Assembly: GCF_004762045.1 (NCBI RefSeq)
Contig: NZ_SJOM01000007.1
Location: 1,960,683-2,024,682 of the forward strand
Source of the DNA: Mycobacterium sp. DL99
GTDB taxonomy: Bacteria; Actinomycetota; Actinomycetes; Mycobacteriales; Mycobacteriaceae
Direction: 5' to 3'
Length of the DNA: 64,000 nucleotides
The translations under genes were made by a program, and so were the position numbers. This document shows positions 8,319 through 18,049 of this stretch, in pieces. The notes beneath the pieces are model-generated. The model did not search any database, was not told where the DNA came from, and saw only the letters and a list, made by a program, of their open reading frames with translations. Every line of letters begins with the position of its first letter. The first letter of the stretch is position 1.

Positions 8319-9071
8319 CTACTGCGTGCAGGTGGTGATCATCGTGTTGTTGGCCTGCGCGACCAGCACGGCGCCCGACGCATCGGTGATCGAGCAGTTG
8401 AGCTGCCCGGCGACGCTCGTCGCGGTCACCGACTTCAGCGTGACACCCGGGTTGAGCACCACGGTCTTGGCCCAGGGCAACGCGACGTTGATGTCGGTCT
8501 GCAGTGCGCCCTGCTCGTCGGTGTAGACGATGGTCACCAGGTCGATGAGCTGGCGGTTGCCGGTCACCCGGTAGGTGACGGCGGTCGGGGTCGCAATACC
8601 CGCGGGCGGTTCCGCTGCGGCGGGCGGTGCGGGCGCGGGTGTCGCGGTGGCGCTGGGTGCCGGCGTCAGTGTGGTGACGGTCTCGGGTGACAGCGGAGCG
8701 GTCGGCGCCGCGGGCGGAACCGGCTTCGACGTGGCGTCCTGCGCGGGCTGGGTGGTCTGTGTCGGCTGCGCAGAGGGGGAGGTCAGGGTGGCCGACACCG
8801 ACCCGCTGTCGCCGCCGCCCAGGATCACCACGGTGCAGATGACCGCGATCAGCAGGATGGCGCCGGCCACGGCGGCTACCCAGATCCAGCGCCGGTCGAT
8901 GGGGTCCTCGTAGAACGTGACCTCGTCGTCGTAGTCGGCGTCGTAGCCGTAGTCCGACTCGGCGTCGGTCGAGTAGTCCGTCGTGTAGTCGGAGTACCCG
9001 CCCGGCTCATGCGAGTGGTCCCCGAAGCGCTCGGTCGGGGTGGTGTCATACGGCGAATAGTGCCTGGTCAT
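8319..9071 (-). CDS. MmpS-like membrane protein (Rv3209-like)
   Basis: A 250-residue single-pass membrane protein. Residues 1-60 are acidic and rich in Tyr/Asp (YSDYTTDYSTDAESDYGYDA). A transmembrane helix follows (WVAAVAGAILLIAVICTVVIL, about 64-84), then a low-complexity Pro/Thr/Ala linker to about residue 160, then a compact C-terminal MmpS-type beta-sandwich (VTYRVTGNRQLIDLVTIVYT ... LNCSITDASGAVLVAQ). MmpS proteins are periplasmic partners of MmpL RND exporters. No mmpL is nearby, so the partner is unknown. It is divergent from the DUF3107 gene. Confidence 0.8.
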   Translation of the reverse strand: MTRHYSPYDTTPTERFGDHSHEPGGYSDYTTDYSTDAESDYGYDADYDDEVTFYEDPIDRRWIWVAAVAGAILLIAVICTVVILGGGDSGSVSATLTSPSAQPTQTTQPAQDATSKPVPPAAPTAPLSPETVTTLTPAPSATATPAPAPPAAAEPPAGIATPTAVTYRVTGNRQLIDLVTIVYTDEQGALQTDINVALPWAKTVVLNPGVTLKSVTATSVAGQLNCSITDASGAVLVAQANNTMITTCTQ

Positions 9072-9301
9072 GCGGCTGCCCCAGTCGTCTCGTCCAATGT
9101 CGGCACTGATGCTATCGAGGCAGAAGTGACAGATGAGGTTGAGCTTGGGGCGTGTCGGTCACGGTCCGGCCTCGGTTCGGTATCTGCGTTTCGCGGACGG
9201 CGTAGCTCGGTCGGCACCCGCTGGCGGCGGTGGGGTCCGGCTGTCCACTAGCCTGCTCAGGGAAGTCGACAAACGACGTGAGAAAGAAAGAAGGGTCCAG
9301 C

Positions 9302-9541
9302 GTGGAGGTCAAAATCGGTGTCACGGACAGCCCGCGCGAGCTGACCTTCAACAGCGCGCAGACACCCTCCGAGGTGGAGCAGCAGGTCACCGAGGCAATC
9401 GCCAAGGATTCGGGTGTGCTGGCGCTGACCGATGAGAAGGGTCGGCGATTTTTGGTGCAGAACAGCCGGATCGCCTATGTCGAGATCGGCGCCGCCGACG
9501 TGCGCCGGGTCGGTTTCGGTGTGGGAGCGGAAAGCGCCTGA
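9302..9541 (+). CDS. DUF3107 small protein (Rv3208A / TB9.4-like)
   Basis: A 79-residue protein starting at GTG 9302 (VEVKIGVTDSPRELTFNSAQ) after the purine-rich AGAAAGAAAGAAGGG leader. It matches the actinobacterial DUF3107 family, whose M. tuberculosis member is the antigen TB9.4. The fold looks like a short alpha/beta ubiquitin-like segment with TDEKGRRFLVQNSRIAYVEI near the end. No catalytic residues stand out and the function is unknown. It ends two bases before the convergent TetR stop, so the two genes must share a terminator region inside coding sequence. Confidence 0.85.
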   Translation: MEVKIGVTDSPRELTFNSAQTPSEVEQQVTEAIAKDSGVLALTDEKGRRFLVQNSRIAYVEIGAADVRRVGFGVGAESA

Positions 9542-9543
9542 GA

Positions 9544-10344
<801 letters not shown>

Positions 10345-10400
10345 TCACGGCATAGCTGCGCTGAGAACCGATCCACAGGAGTCTGTGCAATCCTGGTCCG

Positions 10401-11438
10401 GTGACCTACGACCCGGGACGTCGCGGGGGTGGCCGTGTCCCGGCGCTGCGCAACGAGTGGCGGGAGCCGCTACGCGCTCAGCGGGATCCGATTGCCGCTG
10501 ATTCAGGACGAGCCAGATCCAATCGGGACGACCATCAGCAGTGGCGCAAGCAGACGTGGATCGGCCATTTCGTATCCACCTACGGCTGGCGCGCGTATGC
10601 GCTGCCGGTGCTCGTCGTGCTGACCGTCGTGGTGATGTACCAGACCATCACCGGCACCAGCGCGCCGCACACCGCCCAGGAAGAGGAGGGCCCGGTGCAG
10701 GGCCCGCCCACCATCGACGTGGCCAGCACCTCGATCATCGGCGCGCCGCCCAAAGGCCTGACCCAGTTCGACGCGAACCTGCCCACCGGGATCCTGCCGG
10801 CAGGCGGTCAGTTCACCGAGGCCGGTACACGGACCTGGCGGGTCGTGCCGGGCACCGCGCCCAAGATCGGTGAAGGCACCACCAAGTCCTTCAACTACAC
10901 CGTCGAGGTCGAGGACGGTGTGGACACCACTTCCTTCGGCGGCGACGACGGTTTCGCGCGGATGGTCAGCGAGACCCTGGCCAATCCGAAGAGTTGGACG
11001 CACAACGGGCTGTTCGCCTTCACCCGGGTGGATGAGACCAGTGGTATCGAACCCGATTTCCGGGTGTCGCTGACGTCGCCGATGACGGTGCGCGAGGGCT
11101 GCGGCTACGACATCCAGCTGGAGGCCTCCTGCTACAACCCGTCTTTCGACGGGCATCAGCCCCGGGTGTTCGTCAACGAGGCCCGGTGGGTTCGCGGCGC
11201 GGTGCCGTTCCAAGGGGACATCGGCTCCTACCGGCAGTACCTGATCAACCATGAGGTTGGTCACGCCATCGGGTATCAGCGGCACGAGGCATGTGAGGCC
11301 AACGGACAGCTGGCGCCGATCATGATGCAGCAGACGTTCTCCACCTCGAATGACGACGCGGCCAAGTTCGACCCCGAAACCGTCAAGGCCGACGGACTGA
11401 CCTGCAAATTCAACCCCTGGCCGTACCCGATCGCCTGA
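10401..11438 (+). CDS. DUF3152 membrane protein with HExxH metalloprotease motif (Rv3207c-like)
   Basis: A 345-residue protein: charged cytoplasmic N-terminus, one transmembrane helix at about residues 66-84 (AYALPVLVVLTVVVMYQTI), then an extracytoplasmic domain of about 250 residues. Near the end it has HEVGHAIGYQRHEAC with His284, Glu285, His288 and a further His295, followed by the hydrophobic turn APIMMQQT. HExxH...H plus a Met-turn-like segment resembles metzincin-type zinc proteases, although the spacing to the third His is one residue longer than the classical HExxHxxGxxH. Substrate and activity are unknown. GTG at 10401 is the first start; no strong ribosome site is seen. Confidence 0.82.
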   Translation: MTYDPGRRGGGRVPALRNEWREPLRAQRDPIAADSGRARSNRDDHQQWRKQTWIGHFVSTYGWRAYALPVLVVLTVVVMYQTITGTSAPHTAQEEEGPVQGPPTIDVASTSIIGAPPKGLTQFDANLPTGILPAGGQFTEAGTRTWRVVPGTAPKIGEGTTKSFNYTVEVEDGVDTTSFGGDDGFARMVSETLANPKSWTHNGLFAFTRVDETSGIEPDFRVSLTSPMTVREGCGYDIQLEASCYNPSFDGHQPRVFVNEARWVRGAVPFQGDIGSYRQYLINHEVGHAIGYQRHEACEANGQLAPIMMQQTFSTSNDDAAKFDPETVKADGLTCKFNPWPYPIA

Positions 11439-11611
11439 CCGCCGGAGCTGTGGTCGGATTCGTGACGCCGTGCCGGCATCGGGAGCCGGAGCTGAATCGT
11501 CATGTATGCGGTCGTGGTGGCCGGACGGCGGGAAGCATCAGCACCGGATTACCGTTGTGTGTACGAGCAGCTGGGACGATGAAGTGACCCAAAAAACTGA
11601 GGAGACATGCG

Positions 11612-12802
11612 GTGTCCGCGAATTTGGACGTGTCGTTACCGCCGTTGGTTGAACCGGCCGCCGAGCTGACGCGCGACGAGGTGACGCGCTACAGCCGGCA
11701 CCTGATCATTCCGGACGTCGGCGTGATCGGGCAGAAACGGCTGAAGAACGCCAAGGTGCTGGTGATCGGGGCCGGCGGGCTGGGGTCGCCGACCTTGCTG
11801 TACCTGGCCGCCGCCGGGGTGGGCACCATCGGCATCGTCGAGTTCGACGTGGTCGATGAGTCCAACCTGCAGCGGCAGATCATCCACGGCCAGTCCGACA
11901 TCGGCCGGTCCAAGGCGCAGAGCGCCAAGGATTCGGTTCTGGAGATCAACCCGCTGGTGACGGTGAACCTGCATGAGTTCCGCCTGGAACCCGACAATGC
12001 GGTGGAGCTGTTCAGCCAGTACGACCTGATCCTGGACGGCACCGACAACTTCGCCACCCGCTACCTGGTCAACGATGCCGCGGTGCTGGCCGGCAAGCCC
12101 TACGTGTGGGGCTCGATCTACCGGTTCGAAGGCCAGGTGTCGGTGTTCTGGGAGGACGCCCCCGACGGTCTGGGCCTCAACTACCGCGACCTCTATCCCG
12201 AGCCGCCGCCACCGGGCATGGTGCCCTCGTGTGCCGAGGGCGGGGTGCTGGGCATCCTGTGCGCGTCGATCGCGTCGGTCATGGGTACCGAGGCCATCAA
12301 GCTCATCACCGGCATCGGCGAACCGCTGCTCGGACGGCTCATGGTGTACGACGCCTTGGAGATGTCGTACCGGACCATCCGGATCCGCAAGGATCCGACC
12401 ACGCCGAAGATCACCGAGCTCATCGACTACGAGGCCTTCTGCGGTGTCGTTTCGGAAGCCGCTACCGACGCCGCCGCGGGCTCGACGGTCACCCCGCTGG
12501 AGCTCAAGGAGCTCATCGACTCCGGGAAACCGTTGGCGTTGATCGATGTCCGCGAACCCGTCGAGTGGGATATCAATCACATCGAGGGTGCCGAGCTCAT
12601 CCCGAAGCCGTCGTTCGAGTCGGGCGATGCGCTGGCCAAACTCCCGGTGGACCGGACACCGGTGCTGTACTGCAAGACCGGGATCCGCTCGGCCGAGGTG
12701 CTCGCCATCGTCAAGAAGGCCGGTTTTTCCGACGCGCTGCATCTGCAGGGCGGAATTGTGGCCTGGGCCAAGCAACTCGAGCCCGACATGGTGATGTACT
12801 GA
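11612..12802 (+). CDS. moeZ: Adenylyltransferase/sulfurtransferase MoeZ (MoeB1)
   Basis: A 396-residue two-domain protein: an E1-like (ThiF/MoeB) adenylyltransferase domain with GAGGLGSP (residues 53-60) and DGTDNFATRY, then a rhodanese domain from about residue 290. The rhodanese active site is YCKTGIRS, with Cys at residue 354. It adenylates and sulfurates the C-terminal Gly-Gly of small sulfur carriers (MoaD, CysO-type) for molybdopterin and cysteine synthesis. The segment LNYRDLYPE stands where E. coli-type MoeB has a zinc CxxC, so the zinc site appears absent, as in actinobacterial MoeZ. GTG at 11612 follows a GGAG ribosome site. Counterpart of Rv3206c. Confidence 0.93.
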   Translation: MSANLDVSLPPLVEPAAELTRDEVTRYSRHLIIPDVGVIGQKRLKNAKVLVIGAGGLGSPTLLYLAAAGVGTIGIVEFDVVDESNLQRQIIHGQSDIGRSKAQSAKDSVLEINPLVTVNLHEFRLEPDNAVELFSQYDLILDGTDNFATRYLVNDAAVLAGKPYVWGSIYRFEGQVSVFWEDAPDGLGLNYRDLYPEPPPPGMVPSCAEGGVLGILCASIASVMGTEAIKLITGIGEPLLGRLMVYDALEMSYRTIRIRKDPTTPKITELIDYEAFCGVVSEAATDAAAGSTVTPLELKELIDSGKPLALIDVREPVEWDINHIEGAELIPKPSFESGDALAKLPVDRTPVLYCKTGIRSAEVLAIVKKAGFSDALHLQGGIVAWAKQLEPDMVMY

Positions 12803-12838
12803 CCGCTGGTTTGCCGGTCAACACCTTAGGCTGAGGTT

Positions 12839-13693
12839 GTGAGTGTGGAACGGCCGCCGGAACATGTGCTGGCGGCGTTCGGCCTGTCCGGGGAGCGCCC
12901 GGTACCGCTCGGCGAAGGCTGGGAGGGTGGCTGGCGCTGCGGCGAAGTGGTGATGTCGATGGTGCCCGAGCACGCCCGTGCGGCGTGGTCGGCCAAGGTG
13001 CGTGAATCGCTGTTCATCGACGGGGTGCGGCTTGCCCGCCCGGTCCGTTCGACGGACGGCCGTTATGTGGTGGCCGGGTGGCGGGCTGACACCTTCGTCG
13101 CCGGCACGCCCGAACCCCGTCACGACGAGGTGGTCTCGGCGGCAGTGCGATTACACGAGGCCACCGCGAAGCTGGAACGGCCACGCTTCCTCACCCAGCC
13201 GCCGGTTGCGCCGTGGGCCGATGTCGACGTGTTCATCGCCGCTGACCGGGCGGCCTGGGAGGACCGGCCGCTGCACTCGTTGCCGCCCGGCGCCAGGGTG
13301 TCGCCCGGCTCGTCGGACGGCCAACGTTCCGTGGAACTGATCAATCAGTTGGCCGGCCTTCGCAGACCCACCAGGAGCGCGAGTCAACTGGTTCACGGCG
13401 ACCTTTACGGCACAGTGCTTTTCGCCGGAACGGCGGCGCCGGGGATCACCGACATCACCCCGTACTGGCGCCCGGCACCATGGGCCGCCGGTGTGGTGGT
13501 GGTCGACGCGCTGTCCTGGGGCGACGCCGATGACGGCTTGATCGAGCGGTGGGGCTCCCTGCCGGAATGGCCGCAGATGTTGTTGCGGGCGTTGATGTTC
13601 CGGCTGGCCGTGCACGCGCTGCACCCGCGATCCACCGCGGCCGCGTTCCCGGGCCTGGCGCGCACCGCCTCGCTCGTTCGGCTGATCCTCTAG
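12839..13693 (+). CDS. TIGR02569-type actinobacterial protein, aminoglycoside phosphotransferase-like (Rv3205c-like)
   Basis: A 284-residue cytoplasmic protein starting at GTG 12839. The segment QLVHGDLYGTVLF (around residue 185) resembles the catalytic HGDxxxxN loop of APH/choline-kinase folds, and ITDITPYWRPAPWAAGVVVVDAL corresponds to the following metal-binding strand with D. The N-terminal half lacks a clear nucleotide loop, so kinase activity is uncertain. It follows moeZ by 36 bases on the same strand, as Rv3205c follows Rv3206c, and may be co-transcribed. Function unknown. Confidence 0.75.
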   Translation: MSVERPPEHVLAAFGLSGERPVPLGEGWEGGWRCGEVVMSMVPEHARAAWSAKVRESLFIDGVRLARPVRSTDGRYVVAGWRADTFVAGTPEPRHDEVVSAAVRLHEATAKLERPRFLTQPPVAPWADVDVFIAADRAAWEDRPLHSLPPGARVSPGSSDGQRSVELINQLAGLRRPTRSASQLVHGDLYGTVLFAGTAAPGITDITPYWRPAPWAAGVVVVDALSWGDADDGLIERWGSLPEWPQMLLRALMFRLAVHALHPRSTAAAFPGLARTASLVRLIL

Positions 13694-13708
13694 CTCACCT
13701 GCTCGCGG

Positions 13709-14005
13709 TCAGAACTGGTGCCGGTACTCGGCCAGCCGCACCCGCCCGTCGACGGCCAGCACCCCCTCGGCGCGGAGCCGTTCCAGCTGGCGGGTGGCCA
13801 GGTGCGGGGCGGGCCGACCCGATGCCGTGATCACCCGGTGCCAGGGCAGGTCCGAAGAATCGGTACGCATGATCCAGGCGACGATCCGTGGGCTGGAAAG
13901 GTCTGCGGCATCGGCGATGTCGCCATAGGTCGACACCTTGCCGGACGGGATCGCGGAGACCAGCGCCCGCACGGTCTCCACCTGTTCCTCGGTGACGGCA
14001 GCCAT
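13709..14005 (-). CDS. Alkyltransferase-like (ATL) DNA-binding protein (Rv3204-like)
   Basis: A 98-residue protein with the DNA-binding domain of O6-alkylguanine-DNA alkyltransferase: IPSGKVSTYGDIADAAD, then SSPRIVAWIMR. The active-site PCHRV motif is PWHRV here, with Trp55 in place of the methyl-accepting Cys. This is the hallmark of ATL proteins, which flip and bind O6-alkylguanine without repairing it and hand it to nucleotide excision repair. One base separates it from the upstream lipV stop, so lipV and atl form an operon. It is convergent with the TIGR02569 gene. Confidence 0.88.
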   Translation of the reverse strand: MAAVTEEQVETVRALVSAIPSGKVSTYGDIADAADLSSPRIVAWIMRTDSSDLPWHRVITASGRPAPHLATRQLERLRAEGVLAVDGRVRLAEYRHQF

Positions 14006-14006
14006 G

Positions 14007-14780
14007 TCAGCCCAGTTGCTCGAGGATCAACTTCGCGGTCTCGGCGGGTTTGGCCTGGGCCACCATGTGGTCGCAATCCCAATCCAGCAGCGTGAAATCC
14101 GGGCCGAGATGCGCACTCAGCGCGCTGATGAGACCGTCACGGGCATACGGCGGGCTGGTGCGGGTGGCGCGGACCAGAACCGTGGGAGTGCCCTTGCCCG
14201 GCAGGGCAACCGGGCGGGCCAGCTCGCTCCAGTAGGACATCATCGCCGGGATGCTGATCCGCCACCCGAAGCGGCCGCCGGGCAGTTCGACGAGGTGCTC
14301 GTCGAGGTCACGGTCCAACTCCTCCGGTGCCACCTCGCCCCACGAACCGTTCGCTTTCTCGGCGCGCGCCTCGGCGCGGTCGGGATAGTCGGGCGAGGCC
14401 ATCATGCTGTCGGCGATCTCACGCATCCATTCGCCGTCGAGCTCCACCGCGGGGTCCAACAGAACCAGCCCACTGACCAGATCCGGATGTGCGGCAGCGA
14501 GATTGAGGGCCACCGCACCGCCGAACGAATGCCCGGCGACCAGAGTCGGGCCATCCAGCAGCGAGGCCAGGGCCTCGACGTTGGCATCGAGCGTCCACGG
14601 GGCGGCCCACGATGTGCGGCCATGCCCGAGCAGATCGGGGGCGAGCACCGCCAGCTCGGGGAGGTGCTGCTCGGCCAGCGTCTTCCAACGTTGGCCGTGC
14701 CCGGTCAACCCGTGGATGAGCAACAGCTTCGGGGGCTGGTCGGGGCCGTAGCGGTAGACGTGCAACTTCTCGGCTGACAT
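14007..14780 (-). CDS. lipV: Alpha/beta hydrolase LipV
   Basis: A 257-residue alpha/beta hydrolase. Oxyanion-side motif LLLIHGLTGHGQRW; nucleophile elbow VAGHSFGG with Ser85; an acidic residue likely in LVRATRTSPPY or nearby; catalytic His about 238 in DCDHMVAQ. It has no signal peptide, so it acts in the cytoplasm. The M. tuberculosis counterpart Rv3203 (LipV) is annotated as a lipase/esterase; the natural substrate is unknown. It is divergent from adnA, with a 122-base region that includes a 33-bp tandem repeat. Confidence 0.87.
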   Translation of the reverse strand: MSAEKLHVYRYGPDQPPKLLLIHGLTGHGQRWKTLAEQHLPELAVLAPDLLGHGRTSWAAPWTLDANVEALASLLDGPTLVAGHSFGGAVALNLAAAHPDLVSGLVLLDPAVELDGEWMREIADSMMASPDYPDRAEARAEKANGSWGEVAPEELDRDLDEHLVELPGGRFGWRISIPAMMSYWSELARPVALPGKGTPTVLVRATRTSPPYARDGLISALSAHLGPDFTLLDWDCDHMVAQAKPAETAKLILEQLG

Positions 14781-14800
14781 CCGTTCATGCTGCCAGAGCA

Positions 14801-14879
14801 GCTACTTGTCGGGCTATTCGCTCCAATCCGCTCCGCTACTTGCGGGCTATTCGCTCCAATCCGCTCCGCTACTTGTCGG
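14801..14879. repeat. 33/34-bp tandem direct repeat between lipV and adnA
   Basis: Unit 1 (14801-14834) and unit 2 (14835-14867) are identical except for two extra bases (TC) at one place and one missing base, and a third partial unit (GCTACTTGTCGG) runs to 14879. Each unit has the core CTATTCGCTCCAATCCGCTCC. A 17-base part of the unit, CCAATCCGCTCCGCTAC, recurs inverted at 44401-44417. The array lies between the divergent lipV and adnA starts, so it may carry promoter elements or be a dispersed intergenic repeat. Confidence 0.8.
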
Positions 14880-14902
14880 TCCCTTCTGGTGTCATTCCCC
14901 TC

Positions 14903-17900
14903 ATGACCGCACAACACGTCCAGCCCGCCCTGACCGGCACCGAGCTGCTGGCACCGGGGCGCAGCGGTGTGGTGCGGGTGCTTGGCGGTGCGGGCACCGG
15001 CAAGAGCTCGCTGTTGATCGGCACTGCGGTCGAGCACATCGCCTCGGGCACCGATCCCGAGTCGGTGTTGTTGTTGACCGGTTCGGCCCGGTTGCGCTCG
15101 GAGGCCAGGGCCGCCATCACCGCGCGACTGCTCGGGGCGGGCACCCATGGCGTGGTTCGCGAACCGCTGGTACGCACCGTGCACTCCTATGCCTTCGCGC
15201 TGCTGCGGCTGGCGGCCCAGCGCAACGGTGATCCGCCGCCGCGGCTGATCACCACCGCCGAGCAGGACGGCATCATCCGCGAGTTGCTGGCCGGCGACCT
15301 GGAGGACGGTGCCGATTCACCCGTGGGCTGGCCCGAGCAGCTGTGGCCCGCGCTGAGCACCGCGGGTTTCGCCACCGAGCTGCGTGATCTGCTGGCCCGC
15401 TGCACCGAGCGCGGTGTGGATCCGCGTGCCCTGCAGCGGCTGGGCCGCTCGGCGGGACGCCCGGAATGGTTGGCGGCGGGCCGGTTTGCGCAGGCCTATG
15501 AGCAGATCATGCTGTTGCGGTCGGCGGTCGGTATGGCCGCACCGCAGGCCACGGTGCCGGCACTCGGGGCGGCCGAACTCGTCGGGGCGTCGTTGGACGC
15601 GCTCGGGACCGACGCCGACCTGCTGGCCGGCGAGCGCGCGCGGATCAGCCTGCTGCTGGTCGACGATGCACAGCACCTCGACCCGCAGGCCGCCCTGTTG
15701 GTCCGGGTGTTGGCTGCCCGGGCGGGGCTGACGGTCATCGCCGGCGATCCCGATCAGGCGGTGTTCGGTTACCGCGGCGCCGATCCGGCGTTGTTGCGCG
15801 ATCACGGCGACGAGGACGCCCCGGCCCTCACCCTCGCCCGGTCGCACCGCTGCGCCCCCGCCGTGGCATCGGCGATCTCGGGTATCGCGCGCCGGCTGCC
15901 CGGAGTCGGGCCCGGCCGCGTGCTGGAGGGCAACCCGGAGCACGGACAGGGGGAAGTGACCCTGCGGATGGCGGCCACGCCGCACGCCGAGAACGCGTTC
16001 ATCGCCGATGCCCTGCGGCGCGCCCATCTGGTGGACGGGGTGCCGTGGTCCGAGATGGCTGTGGTCGTGCGCTCGATTCCGCGGGTGGGGGCGGCGCTGG
16101 CGCGGGCACTGAGCGGCGCCGGCGTGCCTGTGCAGGCCGCGGGCCCTGATCTGGGGCTCGCGCAGCAGCCCGCGGTCGCCGCCCTGCTCACCGTGTTGGA
16201 GGTGACGGCGACCAGGCACCTGGACGGTGACAGCGCGATCAGCCTGCTCACCGGCCCGATCGGCCGGGTCGACCCGGTGACCTTGCGGCAGTTGCGCCGG
16301 GCGCTGCGCCGTGCCGACGGCTCCACGCCGCCACGGGATTTCACCGACCTTCTGGTCGCAGCGATCGATGCAGAGCCGGCTGGGCTGTCGGCCGAACACG
16401 CCAAGCCGCTGCGTCGGCTTCGGTCGGTGCTGGCCGCCGCCCGCCGCAGCGAGCGTGACGGTTCCGATCCGCGCTACACCCTGTGGCAGGCCTGGAACGC
16501 CTGCCGGTTGCAGCCGCGCTGGCTGGCGGCCAGTGAGCGGGGCGGCACCATCGGGGCACAGGCCGATCGGGACCTGGACGCTGTGACGGCGGTGTTCGAT
16601 GTGGCCGACCAGTATGTGAGCCGCACGGCGGGGGCGTCGCTGCGGGGGCTCGTGGACCACGTGACGACCCTGGGCACGTCGATGTCGGCATCGGATGCGA
16701 GCTCGCAGACCGAGGCGGTAGCGGTGCTCAGCGCGCACGCCGCGCTCGGCCGCGAATGGGATTTCGTGGTGATCGCCGGGGTGCAGGAAGGGTTGTGGCC
16801 CAACACCGTTCCGCGTGGCGGCATCCTGGGTACGCAGAATCTGGTGGACGTGCTCGACGGGGTGGCCGCTCCGGACGACCGTGCGGTATCGACCCGGGCA
16901 CCGCTGCTGGCCGAGGAGCGTCGGTTGTTGATGGCCGCCATGGGCCGGGCCCGGACGCGGCTGCTGGTGACCGCGGTCGACAGCGATGGTGGCGACGAAT
17001 CGCTGCTGCCCTCGCCGTTCTGTGCCGAACTGGCCGAGGTGGCAACTGAATCCGTGCCGTTGCCGCCATTGGCCGCACCGCGGGTGCTGCTGCCCTCGGC
17101 GGTGGTCGGTCGGCTGCGGGCCGTCGTGTGCGCGCCCGAAGGTGCCGTCGATGACGAGTCTCGGTCTTGTGCGGCAACTCAATTGGCCAGGCTGGCCGCC
17201 GCAGGGGTGCCCGGGGCCGACCCGTCGCAGTGGCACACCATGACCGCACTGTCCACCGAGGATCCGCTGTGGTCGGATCCCGAACACGTGGTGAAGCTGT
17301 CGCCGTCGACGCTGCAGATGCTCACCGACTGCCCGCTGCGGTGGCTGCTGGAGCGGCACGGCGGCAGCGACGGGCGCGATGTGCGCTCGACGGTCGGGTC
17401 GCTGTTGCATGCGCTCGTCTCCGACTCCGGCAAGACCGAGAGCCAGCTGATCAACGACCTGGAGAAGGTCTGGGAAGACCTGCCTTTCGAGGCGAAGTGG
17501 TATTCGGACAATGAGCTGTCGCGGCACCGGGAGATGCTGGAGACCTTCACCCGCTGGCGCGCGGACTCCCGGGGCCAGTTGACCGAGGTAGCCACCGAGA
17601 TCGACGTCGATGGCGTGATCATCGAACCGGGACCTGATGGGCCGGGCGTTCAGGTACGGGGCCGGCTGGACCGCCTCGAGCGCGACCAGGCGGATCGGCT
17701 CGTCGTGGTCGACCTCAAGACGGGCAAGAGCCCGGTCACCAAGGACGACGCGCAGAAGCACGCCCAGTTGGCCACCTATCAGCTCGCGGTGGCCGCGGGG
17801 TTGTTGCCCCACGGTGATGAGCCGGGCGGGGGACGGTTGGTATACCTGGGCAAGGCGGGGGCGGCCGGCGCCACCGAACGCGAACAGGATCCGATGACAC

Positions 17901-18049
17901 CCGACACTCGTGCCGACTGGTTGGGCACTGTCAGCAACGCCGCTGCTGCCACGGCCGGGCCGCAGTTCGCGGCCCGGGTCAACGATGGTTGCGCGAACTG
18001 CCCGGTGCGTACATCGTGCCCGGCCCAGGCCGTCGGGGACCGGTCATGA
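14903..18049 (+). CDS. adnA: AdnA subunit of the mycobacterial AdnAB helicase-nuclease
   Basis: A 1048-residue UvrD/Rep-type motor fused to a RecB-family nuclease. Walker A GGAGTGKSS lies at residues 28-36, motif II-like LLLVDDAQHLD near 250, motif III GDPDQAVFGYRG follows, and the nuclease motif VVDLKTGK is near residue 936. Cysteines in LTDCPLRW (about 809) and CANCPVRTSC (about 1030) fit the Fe-S cluster seen in AddB-type nucleases. With AdnB it resects double-strand breaks. Start ATG 14903 gives the family length; an upstream in-frame TTG lies inside the tandem repeat. The stop overlaps the adnB start (ATGA). Counterpart of Rv3202c. Confidence 0.95.
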   Translation: MTAQHVQPALTGTELLAPGRSGVVRVLGGAGTGKSSLLIGTAVEHIASGTDPESVLLLTGSARLRSEARAAITARLLGAGTHGVVREPLVRTVHSYAFALLRLAAQRNGDPPPRLITTAEQDGIIRELLAGDLEDGADSPVGWPEQLWPALSTAGFATELRDLLARCTERGVDPRALQRLGRSAGRPEWLAAGRFAQAYEQIMLLRSAVGMAAPQATVPALGAAELVGASLDALGTDADLLAGERARISLLLVDDAQHLDPQAALLVRVLAARAGLTVIAGDPDQAVFGYRGADPALLRDHGDEDAPALTLARSHRCAPAVASAISGIARRLPGVGPGRVLEGNPEHGQGEVTLRMAATPHAENAFIADALRRAHLVDGVPWSEMAVVVRSIPRVGAALARALSGAGVPVQAAGPDLGLAQQPAVAALLTVLEVTATRHLDGDSAISLLTGPIGRVDPVTLRQLRRALRRADGSTPPRDFTDLLVAAIDAEPAGLSAEHAKPLRRLRSVLAAARRSERDGSDPRYTLWQAWNACRLQPRWLAASERGGTIGAQADRDLDAVTAVFDVADQYVSRTAGASLRGLVDHVTTLGTSMSASDASSQTEAVAVLSAHAALGREWDFVVIAGVQEGLWPNTVPRGGILGTQNLVDVLDGVAAPDDRAVSTRAPLLAEERRLLMAAMGRARTRLLVTAVDSDGGDESLLPSPFCAELAEVATESVPLPPLAAPRVLLPSAVVGRLRAVVCAPEGAVDDESRSCAATQLARLAAAGVPGADPSQWHTMTALSTEDPLWSDPEHVVKLSPSTLQMLTDCPLRWLLERHGGSDGRDVRSTVGSLLHALVSDSGKTESQLINDLEKVWEDLPFEAKWYSDNELSRHREMLETFTRWRADSRGQLTEVATEIDVDGVIIEPGPDGPGVQVRGRLDRLERDQADRLVVVDLKTGKSPVTKDDAQKHAQLATYQLAVAAGLLPHGDEPGGGRLVYLGKAGAAGATEREQDPMTPDTRADWLGTVSNAAAATAGPQFAARVNDGCANCPVRTSCPAQAVGDRS

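Noticed and set aside
14801..14879. Repeat array considered as a CRISPR
   Set aside because: The units are directly adjacent without spacers and only about 2.4 copies exist; no cas genes are present.
15317..17812. 831-codon minus-strand open frame across adnA
   Set aside because: Rich in Arg/Gly/His/Gln with no domain, fully antisense to a well-conserved gene. It arises from codon bias.
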